The position numbers and the translations under genes were made by a program. This document shows positions 16,100-24,376 of a DNA stretch of 64,000 bases, one piece after another. The notes below the pieces were generated by a model. It ran no database searches. It was not told the DNA's origin and was given only the letters and a program-made list of their open reading frames with translations. Origin of the DNA: Amycolatopsis sp. MtRt-6 (GTDB lineage: Bacteria > Actinomycetota > Actinomycetes > Mycobacteriales > Pseudonocardiaceae); contig NZ_JADWPD010000032.1 of the NCBI RefSeq assembly GCF_017308975.1, forward strand, positions 82,559 through 146,558. Reading direction: 5' to 3'. Positions within the stretch are counted from its first letter, which is position 1, and each line of letters starts with the position of its first letter.

Positions 16100-16603
16100 T
16101 CACACCGTGCCGGTCCAGTAGAGGGGATTGGTTCCCTCGAACGTCACCTTCACCATGACTTCGGCCGGCTTGGCCGGAACCGCCAGCACGATGCCGAGCT
16201 TGCGTTCGGCACCGGGCAGCACATCGGCGGAGAGCTTGTTCCCGATGTTCTGGGCCGGGTCGGTGACGAGAGCCGCCGGAGCGCCGCCGACCGTCGGAGC
16301 CAACGTGAAGGCCGCAGCCTGCAAGGCCTGCTTCGAGGTGTTCTTGACGACGAACTCGAACCGCAGGCCACGCGTCAGGTCCTTCGGCCGGGCCGGGTCG
16401 GCGGGCAGGTCGTACGCCACCGGCTTCCCGACGGTGATCACACCCCGCTTGCCGACCCGCTCCTCCCCGAAGCTCATCACCTGGCGCGGAGCGGCGCTGC
16501 TGGACTTCGCCGGGCTCGTCGGCTGTGGTTTCGCGGGCTGCCCGGCACAGCCGGCGACGGCCAGCCCGCTCGCCACGATCAAGGTTGCGATGGTGCGTCG
16601 CAC
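16100..16603 (-). CDS. Lipoprotein with DUF4352-like beta-sandwich domain
   Basis: 167 residues from GTG with GGAGATCCC upstream. The signal peptide RRTIATLIVASGLAVAGC ends in lipobox AVAGC. A Ser/Pro/Ala linker follows, then one domain reading LRFEFVVKNTSKQALQAAAF and AERKLGIVLAVPAKPAEVMV, the strand pattern of DUF4352/telomeric-repeat-like extracellular domains. These are usually surface lipoproteins without known enzyme activity. It diverges from the galactose-oxidase gene. Confidence 0.78.
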   Translation of the reverse strand: MRRTIATLIVASGLAVAGCAGQPAKPQPTSPAKSSSAAPRQVMSFGEERVGKRGVITVGKPVAYDLPADPARPKDLTRGLRFEFVVKNTSKQALQAAAFTLAPTVGGAPAALVTDPAQNIGNKLSADVLPGAERKLGIVLAVPAKPAEVMVKVTFEGTNPLYWTGTV

Positions 16604-16919
16604 GGGATCTCCTCCAGGTACCGGGACTTGCGGTCCCGTCCGACCGTAGGGAGACCGTGGCCCGGGTCGCATCGGTCCGGCGGCCGGAACGTCCGGCCAC
16701 CTGGCTGGTCGTGTCCGGCCGGTCGGCAGCCCGCCGCGGACTCGCCCGACGGGCAGGCCCCGGAAGTACCCCCGGCCGGCGTCGTGGGCGTTGCCGCCGG
16801 CTGTCTCTCGGCCGCACCGGCGGACCGCGCTTTGTCCTCTTCGGACAAACGCCGACGCGGCGCGCCGCCTTTCGGAGTAACCCTCGCCGGGTGGCCTGGT
16901 CCGGTGAAACACCTTGATC
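16604..16919. other. Divergent promoter region between a lipoprotein and a galactose-oxidase-like gene
   Basis: About 316 bases without a supported gene; frames crossing it have no starts with ribosome-binding sites. It must carry both outward promoters. The start region of the plus-strand gene has no clear Shine-Dalgarno sequence, so that transcript could be nearly leaderless. I saw no strong palindrome. Confidence 0.35.
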
Positions 16920-19900
16920 ATGGACGGCGATGTCCGCGTCGTGCGATTGATGTGGCGGTTCGGTGGTCCGGTTCTGGCAGGCGTCGTCGTCGCCTCGCTT
17001 TTGGTGGGAAGACACGATGAGGCGGGCAGCCACGACGCTCACAGTGGGCACGTGGTGGCCGGCGCCCAGGCCATGATCGCGGCGGCCGCCAAGCTGCCCC
17101 GGGCGGGCTGGACGGCCGCCGCCACGAGCGGCTCGCCCGCTTCCCTGCTCGACGGCGACACCGGCACCGGCTGGGAGTCCACCGGCGCGCTGCCGCAATC
17201 GGTCACTGTGGACATGCGCGCCACCCGCACGGTTTCGGGCCTGGTCGCCACGCCGAGACCCGGTGGCGCGATCGACCGCTACGAAGTCCACCTCAGCCTC
17301 GACGGCACGACCTGGGGCGCCCCCGTGGCCGCCGGTACCCTCGCCGACGACGCCACGCCCAAGACGATGTCCTTCGCCGTCACCGGGACGCGCTTCGGCC
17401 GGCTCACCGTGCTTTCCGTGGCCGGCACCTCCAGTACCCACGCCGGGGTCGCCGAACTCGACGTGCTCGGCGACCCCGGCGCGCCGGTGCCGGTCGCCGT
17501 GCTGGACCGCGCCGGCTGGACCGCGGCCGCCAGTGACGAAGAGACGGTACGAGGACGCGATGTGGCGTCGAACGTCCTGGACGGTGACCCGAAGACGATC
17601 TGGCACTCCCGGTACAGCACCGCGACCCCGCTCCCGCACCACCTCACCCTCGACCTCAAGCGGCCCACCCCGGTCGGCGGCCTGCGCTACCGGCCCCGGC
17701 CCACGGGAGCCAACGGCCGGATCGGCGAGTACCGGGTCGCCGTCTCCGCCGACGGCTCGGACTTCACCGACGTCTCCTCCGGTGCCTGGCCCGACACGAA
17801 CGCCGTGCAGGACGCCGCGTTCAGCCGCGTCGCCACCGCCCGCTACGTCCGGCTGACCGCGCTCACCGAGGCCGGCGCGCGTGGCCCGTTCACCTCGGCC
17901 GCGGAGATCTCGCTGCTCGGCCCGCTCCCCGGCACCCCGGCGCCGCTCTCGCGCCTGGGCTGGACGTCGAACGCGGGCGCGCTGCTGGACAACGACCTCG
18001 CCACCGCCTGGCGTGGCACCTCGTTCACCGTCGACACCCAGCAGGAACACCGGGTCACGGCGGTCGTCCTCACCCCGGCTGCCGCCGCGCGCGCCGGCGG
18101 CTTCACCGTGGCCACCAGTACCGACGGAACGACCTTCACCACCGCCGCCACCGGCACCTGGGCCGACGACGGCGCACCCCAGGCCGTCGCGCTGGACACC
18201 TTCGCCCGCCACATCCGCGTCACCACCACGCAGACCGCCTCGGCGGTGGAGTTCCACGCCTACGGCCCGGCCCCGGGGCCGGCCAACGCCGGTCCGCTGC
18301 CGCGCACCGGCTGGACCGCGACCGCGTCGGACCAGGACGCCTCGGGCCCGGCCGCGAACGTGCTCGACGGTGACCCCGGCACCACCTGGCGCTCGAAGCC
18401 GGCCACCCCGCTGCCGCACGCGATCACCCTGGACATGCGGGCCACCAACGTGGTCACGGGCGTCCAGGTGCGGCCACCCGGCGACAAACCCGACGGCACC
18501 ATCGGCCGGTACCGGGTCGAGACGAGCACCGACGGCACCACGTTCACCCCCGCGGCCGCGGGGGCCTGGCCCGACGACACCTCGGTGAAAACCGCTCGGT
18601 TCCCCGAAGTGGCGGCCCGCCACGTCCGCCTGACCGCGCTCACCGAGGCCGGCGGCCGCGGCCCCTCGACCGCCGCGGCCGAGATCGACGTCCTGTCCGC
18701 CGCCGCCGCTCCCGACGCGGGCAAGACCGGCCGGTGGGGCGCGACCATCGGCTTCCCGATCGTCCCGGTCGCCTCCGCGCTGCTGCCCGGCAACAAGCTG
18801 CTGACCTGGTCGGCCTACGCCGCCGACAACTACGGCGGCGCCCACGGCTACACCCAGACCGCGATCATGGACCTGACCACCGGCGAGGTCACCCAGCGCC
18901 GCGTGGACGACACCGGCCACGACATGTTCTGCCCCGGCCTCTCGATCCTCGCCGACGGGCGGGTCCTGGTCACCGGCGGCAGCGACGCCAAGCAGGCCAG
19001 CATCTACGACCCGGCGACGAACTCCTGGACCGCGGCGGCGCCGATGAACACCGCCCGCGGCTACCAGTCGCAGGTGACCCTCTCCACCGGCGAAGTCTTC
19101 ACCGTCGGCGGATCCTGGAGCGGCGGGCGCGGCGGCAAGACCGGCGAGATCTACTCCCCCGCCGCCGACAGCTGGCGCAAGCTGCCCGGAGTGGCGCCGG
19201 AGCCGTTCTTCACCGCCGACCCGCGCGGCGTCTTCCGCGCCGACAACCACGCCTGGCTGTTCGCCGCCGACGGCGGCCGCGTCTTCCACGCCGGGCCCAG
19301 CCGGAAGATGCACTGGGTGGCCACGACCGGGCCGGGCGCGGTGACCGACGCCGGAGCGCGCGGCGACAGCGCGGACACCATGAACGGCAACGCCGTCATG
19401 TACGACATCGGCAAGATCCTCACCGTCGGCGGCGCCCCCGCCTACGAGAATTCCGACGCCACCAGCCGCGCCCACACCATCGACATCAGCATTGGCACGC
19501 CGAAGGTGACGCGCGTGGGCGACATGGCGTTCGCGCGGGCGTTCGCCACCAGCGTCGTCCTCCCCGACGGCACCGTCGTCGTCATCGGCGGCCAAGCCCG
19601 CGCGGTGCCCTTCAGCGACCAGACCGCCGTCCTGACCCCGGAACTGTGGAACCCGGCCACCGGCCGGTTCACCCGGCTCGCCCCGATGGCGGTGCCGCGC
19701 ACCTACCACTCGGTGGCCAACCTCCTGCCCGACGGCCGCGTCTTCTCCGGCGGCGGCGGGCTCTGCGGCAACTGCGCGACCAACCACTTCGACGGCCAGG
19801 TGTTCACCCCGCCATACTTGCTCCACCCCGACGGCACGCCCCGACCCCGCCCGGCCATCACCTCCGCACCCGCGACGGCGGCAACCGGCGCGACGCTGAC

Positions 19901-20135
19901 CATCGGCACCGACCGCGCGATCACCGCCGTCGCGCTCATGCGGGTCGGCTCGGCGACGCACACCGTCGACACCGACCAGCGACGCGTCCCGCTGACCCCG
20001 GCGAAGGTGAGCCCGACCGGTTACCGGATCACCGTCCCCGCGTCCCGCGGCGTCGCACCGCCGGGCCGCTACCTCCTGTACGCCCTCGACGCCGACGGCG
20101 TCCCGAGCATCGGCAAGGAAATCACCCTTGGCTGA
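16920..20135 (+). CDS. Secreted galactose-oxidase-type copper radical oxidase with four F5/8 type C domains
   Basis: 1071 residues. After an N-terminal signal/anchor helix come four discoidin-like repeats (about 55-185, 195-335, 345-450, 455-590), each with xxGWTA and LDGDPxTxW-type motifs, then a seven-bladed Kelch-like catalytic domain and a C-terminal DUF1929 domain. All catalytic residues of fungal galactose oxidase have counterparts: Cys671 (HDMFCPG), Tyr715 (RGYQS) for the thioether crosslink, stacking Trp733 (GGSWSGG), Tyr929 and His930 (RTYHS), and His1014 (ATHTVDTDQRR). It should oxidise primary alcohols to aldehydes with H2O2 release. The discoidin domains probably bind glycans. A TTG six bases upstream is an alternative start. 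Confidence 0.92.
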   Translation: MDGDVRVVRLMWRFGGPVLAGVVVASLLVGRHDEAGSHDAHSGHVVAGAQAMIAAAAKLPRAGWTAAATSGSPASLLDGDTGTGWESTGALPQSVTVDMRATRTVSGLVATPRPGGAIDRYEVHLSLDGTTWGAPVAAGTLADDATPKTMSFAVTGTRFGRLTVLSVAGTSSTHAGVAELDVLGDPGAPVPVAVLDRAGWTAAASDEETVRGRDVASNVLDGDPKTIWHSRYSTATPLPHHLTLDLKRPTPVGGLRYRPRPTGANGRIGEYRVAVSADGSDFTDVSSGAWPDTNAVQDAAFSRVATARYVRLTALTEAGARGPFTSAAEISLLGPLPGTPAPLSRLGWTSNAGALLDNDLATAWRGTSFTVDTQQEHRVTAVVLTPAAAARAGGFTVATSTDGTTFTTAATGTWADDGAPQAVALDTFARHIRVTTTQTASAVEFHAYGPAPGPANAGPLPRTGWTATASDQDASGPAANVLDGDPGTTWRSKPATPLPHAITLDMRATNVVTGVQVRPPGDKPDGTIGRYRVETSTDGTTFTPAAAGAWPDDTSVKTARFPEVAARHVRLTALTEAGGRGPSTAAAEIDVLSAAAAPDAGKTGRWGATIGFPIVPVASALLPGNKLLTWSAYAADNYGGAHGYTQTAIMDLTTGEVTQRRVDDTGHDMFCPGLSILADGRVLVTGGSDAKQASIYDPATNSWTAAAPMNTARGYQSQVTLSTGEVFTVGGSWSGGRGGKTGEIYSPAADSWRKLPGVAPEPFFTADPRGVFRADNHAWLFAADGGRVFHAGPSRKMHWVATTGPGAVTDAGARGDSADTMNGNAVMYDIGKILTVGGAPAYENSDATSRAHTIDISIGTPKVTRVGDMAFARAFATSVVLPDGTVVVIGGQARAVPFSDQTAVLTPELWNPATGRFTRLAPMAVPRTYHSVANLLPDGRVFSGGGGLCGNCATNHFDGQVFTPPYLLHPDGTPRPRPAITSAPATAATGATLTIGTDRAITAVALMRVGSATHTVDTDQRRVPLTPAKVSPTGYRITVPASRGVAPPGRYLLYALDADGVPSIGKEITLG

Positions 20136-20205
20136 CCGGAAGCCGAGCAGCCCGGCGCAAGTCGCGACGAAGCGGGGCAACCCCAAGCCGGGTCACGGGT
20201 CACTT

Positions 20206-21777
20206 TCACGCGTACTGGACGCCCGGGACCCGGTCCTCCACCACGAAGCTCGCCCGGGTGGCGACCGGTGCGCCCGGCTTCTGCACGTACGGCAGCACCC
20301 GGAAGTCGCTCTGCCAGCGCTCCCGGTTCACGTTCACCCGTACGTAGCCGCGCTGGGTGTTGATGAACTTCATGTGCGGGTTGGCGGCGAGGAACCGCTG
20401 CGCCTCTTCGGTCGTGTCCGCGCCGTCGCCGCCGCTGGTGATCGACGTGCCCACGAACTCCGACGCCACCGTGGGGGAGGTCGGGTCGGCGTAGTCGCGC
20501 TTGAGGTCCCACGCGTAGTTCTGGTGCCGGTCACCCGTGATGACCACCAGGTTGCGCACGCCCCGGTCCTGGACCGCCGCCAGGAGCCGGTTGCGGTCGG
20601 CGACATAGCCGTCCCACGGGTCGTACCAGACGTCGACCGCCGGGCCCGGGTCCCGGTCGGTCTGGCCGATCGGGGCCTGGTTGCCCAGGATCTGCCACCG
20701 CGCCCTCGATCGGGAGAAGCCGTCGAACAGCCAGTTCCGCTGGCGGTCGCCGAGGATCGTCCGGTTCTCGGCGAACCGCTCGGCGCAGCCGGTGCCGTTG
20801 CCGTCACCACAGGGCTGGTCGTCGCGGTACTGGCGGGTGTCGACCATCGTGAGGTCGGCCAGGCGGCCGTAGTTCAGCCTGCGGTAGATGTGGATGTCCG
20901 GGCCGTCCGGCAGCTGCGCGTGGCGGAGCGGCAGGTTCTCGTACATGGCCTGGAACGCCGCCGCCCGGCGTTGGCGGAACACCGCCGGGTCCTGGTCCGG
21001 CTCGGTGTCGGCCTTCGAGAGGTCGCCGGCCCAGTTGTCCTCCACCTCGTGGTCGTCGAAGGTGGTGATGAACGGGTGGGCCGCGTGGGCGTTCCGCAGC
21101 GGCGCTTCCGTCTTGTACAACGAGTACTGCAGCCGGTAGCGCGCGAGGTCCATCGCCTCGCTGTGGAAGCGGGAATCGGTCACCACGCCACGCCGGTTCG
21201 TGCCCACCCCGGACTCGTACAGGTAGTCGCCCAGGTGGACGACGAAGGCCACGTCCTCGGCCGCGATGTGGTCGTACGCCGTGAAGTAGCCGTCCTGCCA
21301 CGCCTGGCACGACGCGAAGGCGAAGTTCAGCTCGCGGGGGTCGGACCACGCCGGGGGCATGGTCCGCGTCCGGCCGACCGGCGAGATCTCCCCGCCCGTG
21401 CGGAACCGGTAGAAGTACTCGTGGTTCGGCGCCAGGCCGTGGATCTCCGGGTGCACCGAGTGGCCCAGCTCCGGGGTGGCGACCACCGAACCGCGGCGCA
21501 CCACGCGCCGGAACCTGTCGTCCAGCGCGACCTCGTACTCGACCCGCACCGGGGTGGCCGGCATGCCGCCCGTGCCGTCGACCGCGAACGGGTCGGCGGC
21601 GAGCCGCGTCCACAGCACGACCCCGTCCGGTGCCGGGTCGCCGGACGCGACGCCGAGGGTGAACAGGCCGCCGCCCCGGGGCGCGGCGAACGCGCCGGCG
21701 GCGTTCCAGCCGCCGGTGCCCAGCAGCACGGCCGCCGCCCCGGCGCCGCCGAGTCCCAGCGCCCGGCGACGGGACAT
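20206..21777 (-). CDS. phoD: PhoD-family alkaline phosphatase, Tat-exported
   Basis: 523 residues. MSRRRALGLGGAGAAAVLLG is a twin-arginine signal. The PhoD N-terminal Ig-like domain (FTLGVASGDPAPDGVVLWTR) precedes the metal-binding catalytic part: FAFASCQAW, HLGDYLYE, TFDDHEVEDNW, MVDTRQYRDDQPC and VITGDRHQNYAWDL. These are the Asp, His, Asn and Cys landmarks of Ca2+/Fe3+ PhoD enzymes, phosphodiesterase/monoesterases active outside the cell. The ATG with the RR motif was chosen over upstream codons. It is convergent with the galactose-oxidase gene. Phosphate-starvation control is common for the family, but no Pho box was identified. Confidence 0.92.
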   Translation of the reverse strand: MSRRRALGLGGAGAAAVLLGTGGWNAAGAFAAPRGGGLFTLGVASGDPAPDGVVLWTRLAADPFAVDGTGGMPATPVRVEYEVALDDRFRRVVRRGSVVATPELGHSVHPEIHGLAPNHEYFYRFRTGGEISPVGRTRTMPPAWSDPRELNFAFASCQAWQDGYFTAYDHIAAEDVAFVVHLGDYLYESGVGTNRRGVVTDSRFHSEAMDLARYRLQYSLYKTEAPLRNAHAAHPFITTFDDHEVEDNWAGDLSKADTEPDQDPAVFRQRRAAAFQAMYENLPLRHAQLPDGPDIHIYRRLNYGRLADLTMVDTRQYRDDQPCGDGNGTGCAERFAENRTILGDRQRNWLFDGFSRSRARWQILGNQAPIGQTDRDPGPAVDVWYDPWDGYVADRNRLLAAVQDRGVRNLVVITGDRHQNYAWDLKRDYADPTSPTVASEFVGTSITSGGDGADTTEEAQRFLAANPHMKFINTQRGYVRVNVNRERWQSDFRVLPYVQKPGAPVATRASFVVEDRVPGVQYA

Positions 21778-21915
21778 GGGTGTGGTCAAGACAACCTCCG
21801 GTGGTGGGATCCGTGCCCGGCCGCCGTCAGCGTGCCAGGCCGAAGCCGCCACGCCGGGCCGGATCGACGGTTGTTCACGCCCCGTTCGCCGAGTCGATCA
21901 CTCCGGGCGCCGGGA

Positions 21916-22029
21916 GGCCGGTCAGTCCGGGCGCCGGCCGGGGGGGGGGGGGGGGGGGCGGCCCGCCCGGGGCCGGGAGGGGACGGGTGGTGGGGGGGCG
22001 GGGGGCCGGTCAGTCCGGGCGCCGGCCGG
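21916..22029. repeat. Duplicated 26-mer around a G-rich tract with a 19-G run
   Basis: An identical 26-base unit, beginning GGCCGGTCAGTCCGGGCG, occurs at 21916-21941 and 22004-22029. Between the copies are a run of 19 consecutive G (21940-21958) and further G4-G7 blocks on the plus strand, enough for one or more G-quadruplexes. Homopolymers this long are rare in bacteria and may vary in length or be misassembled. It lies between the PhoD start and the terminator of the DUF4142 gene. Confidence 0.7.
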
Positions 22030-22058
22030 CCGGCTTGGTGCGCACCAAGCCGGCCGGC
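22025..22058 (-). terminator. Perfect 34-bp palindrome downstream of the DUF4142 gene
   Basis: GGCCGGCTTGGTG and its complement meet around a central CG with no mismatch over 34 bases. It begins 21 bases past the stop of the minus-strand DUF4142 gene. There is no U-tract, as often in actinomycete terminators. The left arm overlaps the second copy of the duplicated 26-mer. Confidence 0.6.
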
Positions 22059-22078
22059 TGCCGCTGCTCCGGAGTTCG

Positions 22079-22597
22079 TCACGGGCAGGCTTCCAGCGCC
22101 GACACCACCTCCTCCAGGTGATGACGCAGCACCGGCACCGAGCGAGCCGCCAGGTCCTTCACCTCCGGTGACCACCCCTGGCGCGTTTCCCGCTCGCTCG
22201 ACTCGATCGCCGAGACGTGTGCCGCCAGCTGGTCGTGCAGCCATGCCTTGTCGAAGTCCGGGCCGGAACGCGCCGCCAGGTCGGCTATCCGCGTCAACGG
22301 CTCCGGGACCGAATACAGCGGCACTCCCTCACGCGTCGCGACGCCCACCAGGTCGGCGTCCAGTGCCGTGTGGTGGGCCGCGAACCGCGGGCCGAGCTGA
22401 CGTACCTTCGCACAACTCGCGCGGTCGGTCAGGTGGCCCGTGATGATCTCGAACAAGTTGTTCTGGTGGGCGCGGTTCAGGTACTCACGGTCCTCCGTCG
22501 ACACGCCGGCGCGGGGCGGTGGGGCCGCGGCCGCCGGGGCGGCCGGGAGCAGGACACCGATCAGTACCGCGGTTGCCAGCGCGGTCCGTGCTTTCAT
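22079..22597 (-). CDS. Secreted DUF4142 (ferritin-like) protein
   Basis: 172 residues with a signal peptide (KARTALATAVLIGVLLPAAP, cleavage near AAAA). The mature part reads EYLNRAHQNNLFEIITGHLT, then SCAKVRQLGPRFAAHHTALD and HDQLAAHVSAIESSERETRQ, the helical pattern of DUF4142 proteins with repeated His/Glu residues. Two cysteines, one near each end of the domain, could form a disulphide. The family is predicted to be ferritin-like and periplasmic or secreted; its activity is unknown. It lies downstream of the Tat esterase but is separated from it by strong hairpins. Confidence 0.85.
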   Translation of the reverse strand: MKARTALATAVLIGVLLPAAPAAAAPPPRAGVSTEDREYLNRAHQNNLFEIITGHLTDRASCAKVRQLGPRFAAHHTALDADLVGVATREGVPLYSVPEPLTRIADLAARSGPDFDKAWLHDQLAAHVSAIESSERETRQGWSPEVKDLAARSVPVLRHHLEEVVSALEACP

Positions 22598-22683
22598 GAC
22601 GTTCTCCCGTGGTCGGGTGCGAGGTGGCTTTGATCGTGCGGGATCCCTTGCCACACAAGCTATCCACTCGACGAAGACAGAGA

Positions 22684-22725
22684 TCCGCTCGACGAGCGGA
22701 CCCCCTCACCCGGGGGTGAGGGGGT
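22684..22725 (-). terminator. Two adjacent perfect hairpins after the Tat esterase gene
   Basis: ACCCCCTCACCC-gg-GGGTGAGGGGGT (22700-22725) is a perfect 12-bp stem starting 15 bases past the esterase stop. Immediately beyond it is TCCGCTC-gac-GAGCGGA (22684-22700), a perfect 7-bp stem. Together they form a strong terminator without a U-tract, insulating the DUF4142 gene. Confidence 0.65.
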
Positions 22726-22740
22726 AACGCGCTGCCGGCA

Positions 22741-23784
22741 TCAGCCGCCGAGGCGCAGTGGTTGTGTCAGCAACGGGAACGACAGGTGCAGGGAACGCTG
22801 CCACCACGGCCAGTTGTGCGTGCCCGGGCCGTAGAAGTCCGTCGTCACCGTGGCGCCGACCTCGCGCAGCCGGCGGGCCAGCGCGGTGTTCATCTCCGCG
22901 CACAGCGGCTCGATGAACAGGTCCGGCGGCGTGCCCGGCGGGTCGAGGACGCCGGGCGTGCCGTTGCCGCACGCCAGGTACAGCGGAATGCCGGTGAGGT
23001 CGCGGGCCAGGTCGTAGGGGTTGTGCGCGGCCCAGACGTCCGCGTTCAGGTTCGGGTCGCCCCACAGCGCCGTGGGGTCGTAGCCGTCCTTGACGAGCAC
23101 GCCCTGGATCAGGCTCGGCCCGCGGGCGCCCTGGTACCTCGTGTGCACCACCCCGCTGTAGGACGCCGCCGCGGCGAACATGCCCGGGTGCCGTCCCGCG
23201 TAGGCCAGCGCGCCCAGGCCGCCCATCGACAGGCCCGCGATCGACCGCACCGGGCCGGCGCCGTAGCCGCGTTCGAGGATCTGGCGCAATTCGGTCAGGT
23301 GGAAGGTCTCCCAGCGCGGCGGGCCGCCCGCGCCCCGGTTGTACCAGTCCGAGTAGAACCCGTCCCGGCCGCCCGAGGGCATCACCACCAGCATCTCGGC
23401 GCCGCGGGTGAAGGTGGCGACGTCGGTCGAACGCGTCCACGACGTGTAGTCGTCGCCCGCGCCGTGCAGCAGGTACAGGACCGGCCAGGTCCGGGCGGAC
23501 CCCGGTGTCCAGTCCGCCGGGTGCAGCAGCCGCACCATCGCCGTGGCCGCCAGCGCCGGCGAATCGACGGTCAGGTCGAGCATGGTCGGGCTCAACCGCC
23601 GTTCCGCGATCACGCGCGCCCCGCTGTCGGCCACCGAGGCCGCGTTCGCGGTCCAGGGCCGGGCGACGGCGAGCGCGGACAGCCCCGCGGCCGCGCCGAG
23701 GACGAACTTGCGCCGGGACACCCGCGCGGGCGGCGGTTCCGCGGCGCGGGTCTGGGTTTGCCGGTCTTCGACGGACCTGGGCAT
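22741..23784 (-). CDS. Tat-exported esterase of the esterase D / antigen 85 type
   Basis: 347 residues. RVSRRKFVLGAAAGLSALAV (residues 21-40) is a twin-arginine signal. The alpha/beta-hydrolase core shows WPVLYLLHGAGDDYTSW, nucleophile Ser186 in GLSMGG, and catalytic His in YGPGTHNWPWW near the C-terminus. The layout matches secreted esterase/mycolyltransferase-like proteins; S-formylglutathione hydrolase is a more distant relative. A true mycolyltransferase role cannot be claimed. Its leader contains a remarkable array of hairpins, so expression may depend on RNA structure. Confidence 0.87.
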   Translation of the reverse strand: MPRSVEDRQTQTRAAEPPPARVSRRKFVLGAAAGLSALAVARPWTANAASVADSGARVIAERRLSPTMLDLTVDSPALAATAMVRLLHPADWTPGSARTWPVLYLLHGAGDDYTSWTRSTDVATFTRGAEMLVVMPSGGRDGFYSDWYNRGAGGPPRWETFHLTELRQILERGYGAGPVRSIAGLSMGGLGALAYAGRHPGMFAAAASYSGVVHTRYQGARGPSLIQGVLVKDGYDPTALWGDPNLNADVWAAHNPYDLARDLTGIPLYLACGNGTPGVLDPPGTPPDLFIEPLCAEMNTALARRLREVGATVTTDFYGPGTHNWPWWQRSLHLSFPLLTQPLRLGG

Positions 23785-23814
23785 CGTTGCCTCCAGGGGT
23801 GTGGGATGCGAGGT

Positions 23815-24017
23815 CCTGGCGTCCCCGGGCGTGCTCGGGCGCGCCGGTGCGACCGGCCCGGGGACGCCAGGTGTGCGCAGGAGAGCAGACCGCTCTCCTG
23901 CCCCCGCGCCGGACGTGGACCGGCGCGGGAGACGGGGCTCCCGGAAACGCCGGGAGCGGGCCCGCGCGCCGGGAACCGCGCGCGGGCAGGGGAAAGTCAC
24001 CCGGGGGTCACCCGGGT
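23815..24017 (-). promoter_or_regulatory. Array of six consecutive perfect hairpins in the esterase leader
   Basis: Six perfect inverted repeats follow one another within 203 bases: 23815-23871 (16-bp arms CCTGGCGTCCCCGGGC, 25-base loop), 23877-23901 (10-bp GCAGGAGAGC), 23903-23929 (10-bp CCCGCGCCGG), 23937-23957 (8-bp GCTCCCGG), 23960-23987 (10-bp GCCCGCGCGC) and 23999-24017 (7-bp ACCCGGG). Stems differ in sequence and do not overlap, so it is not a tandem repeat. It lies between the small-protein stop and the esterase start on the same strand. It may be terminators in series, an attenuator, or a structured RNA. Confidence 0.7.
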
Positions 24018-24033
24018 CGCCGGCACCGCCGGG

Positions 24034-24243
24034 CTATCGGGAGCGCCGCTGCGCGTACCGCTGCAGCTCGCCGCCCGGTGTCATCGGCAGCTCCGGCGGG
24101 AGGCAGACCGGCCACGGGCAGACGGGTGCCGCGAACGGCCCGGTCGTGCCCGATGTGGACATCCCGAGGGTGCACTGTCCGGCCGGCCACCGGCGGTCGA
24201 ACCGCGAAACCGGATCCTCGACATGGCGGTGGATGCTCGTCAT
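24034..24243 (-). CDS. Small hypothetical protein
   Basis: 69 residues, opening MTSIHRHVEDPVSRFDRRWP and rich in Pro, Gly and Thr, with three cysteines (GQCTLG, APVCPWPVCLP). No helix, signal or family is recognised. AGGAGG lies five bases before the ATG, which is the main argument for translation. It diverges from the GAF/LuxR regulator gene, and the six-hairpin array follows directly, so an alternative is that it is a leader peptide for that structure. Confidence 0.45.
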   Translation of the reverse strand: MTSIHRHVEDPVSRFDRRWPAGQCTLGMSTSGTTGPFAAPVCPWPVCLPPELPMTPGGELQRYAQRRSR

Positions 24244-24276
24244 GGGGACCTCCTGGACCTACGCGATGCCGCCGAA

Positions 24277-24293
24277 GTGCCGTACCGTGGCAC
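24277..24293. promoter_or_regulatory. Inverted repeat between divergent small-protein and regulator genes
   Basis: GTGCC-gtaccgt-GGCAC is a perfect 5+5 repeat in the promoter region shared by the minus-strand 69-residue protein and the plus-strand GAF/LuxR regulator. It may be an operator for that regulator. The short arms keep confidence low. Confidence 0.35.
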
Positions 24294-24376
24294 GAATGTC
24301 CCATCGCGCCGAGGTCCCAGCTACCCCCGCCTGAGGGGAGGGGCCGGCGTTCGCGACGTTGTGCGAGGAGGCAGGC

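Noticed and set aside
15906..20186. A 1426-codon minus-strand open frame
   Set aside because: It is antisense to the galactose-oxidase gene. The Gly/Arg/Val-rich repetitive composition is a by-product of third-position G/C in the real frame, with no recognisable domain.
21940..21958. Phase-variable promoter run controlling PhoD
   Set aside because: The G run is about 160 bases from the PhoD start and no -10/-35 elements flank it. Slippage is possible but a promoter role cannot be supported by sequence, so it is reported only as an unusual tract.
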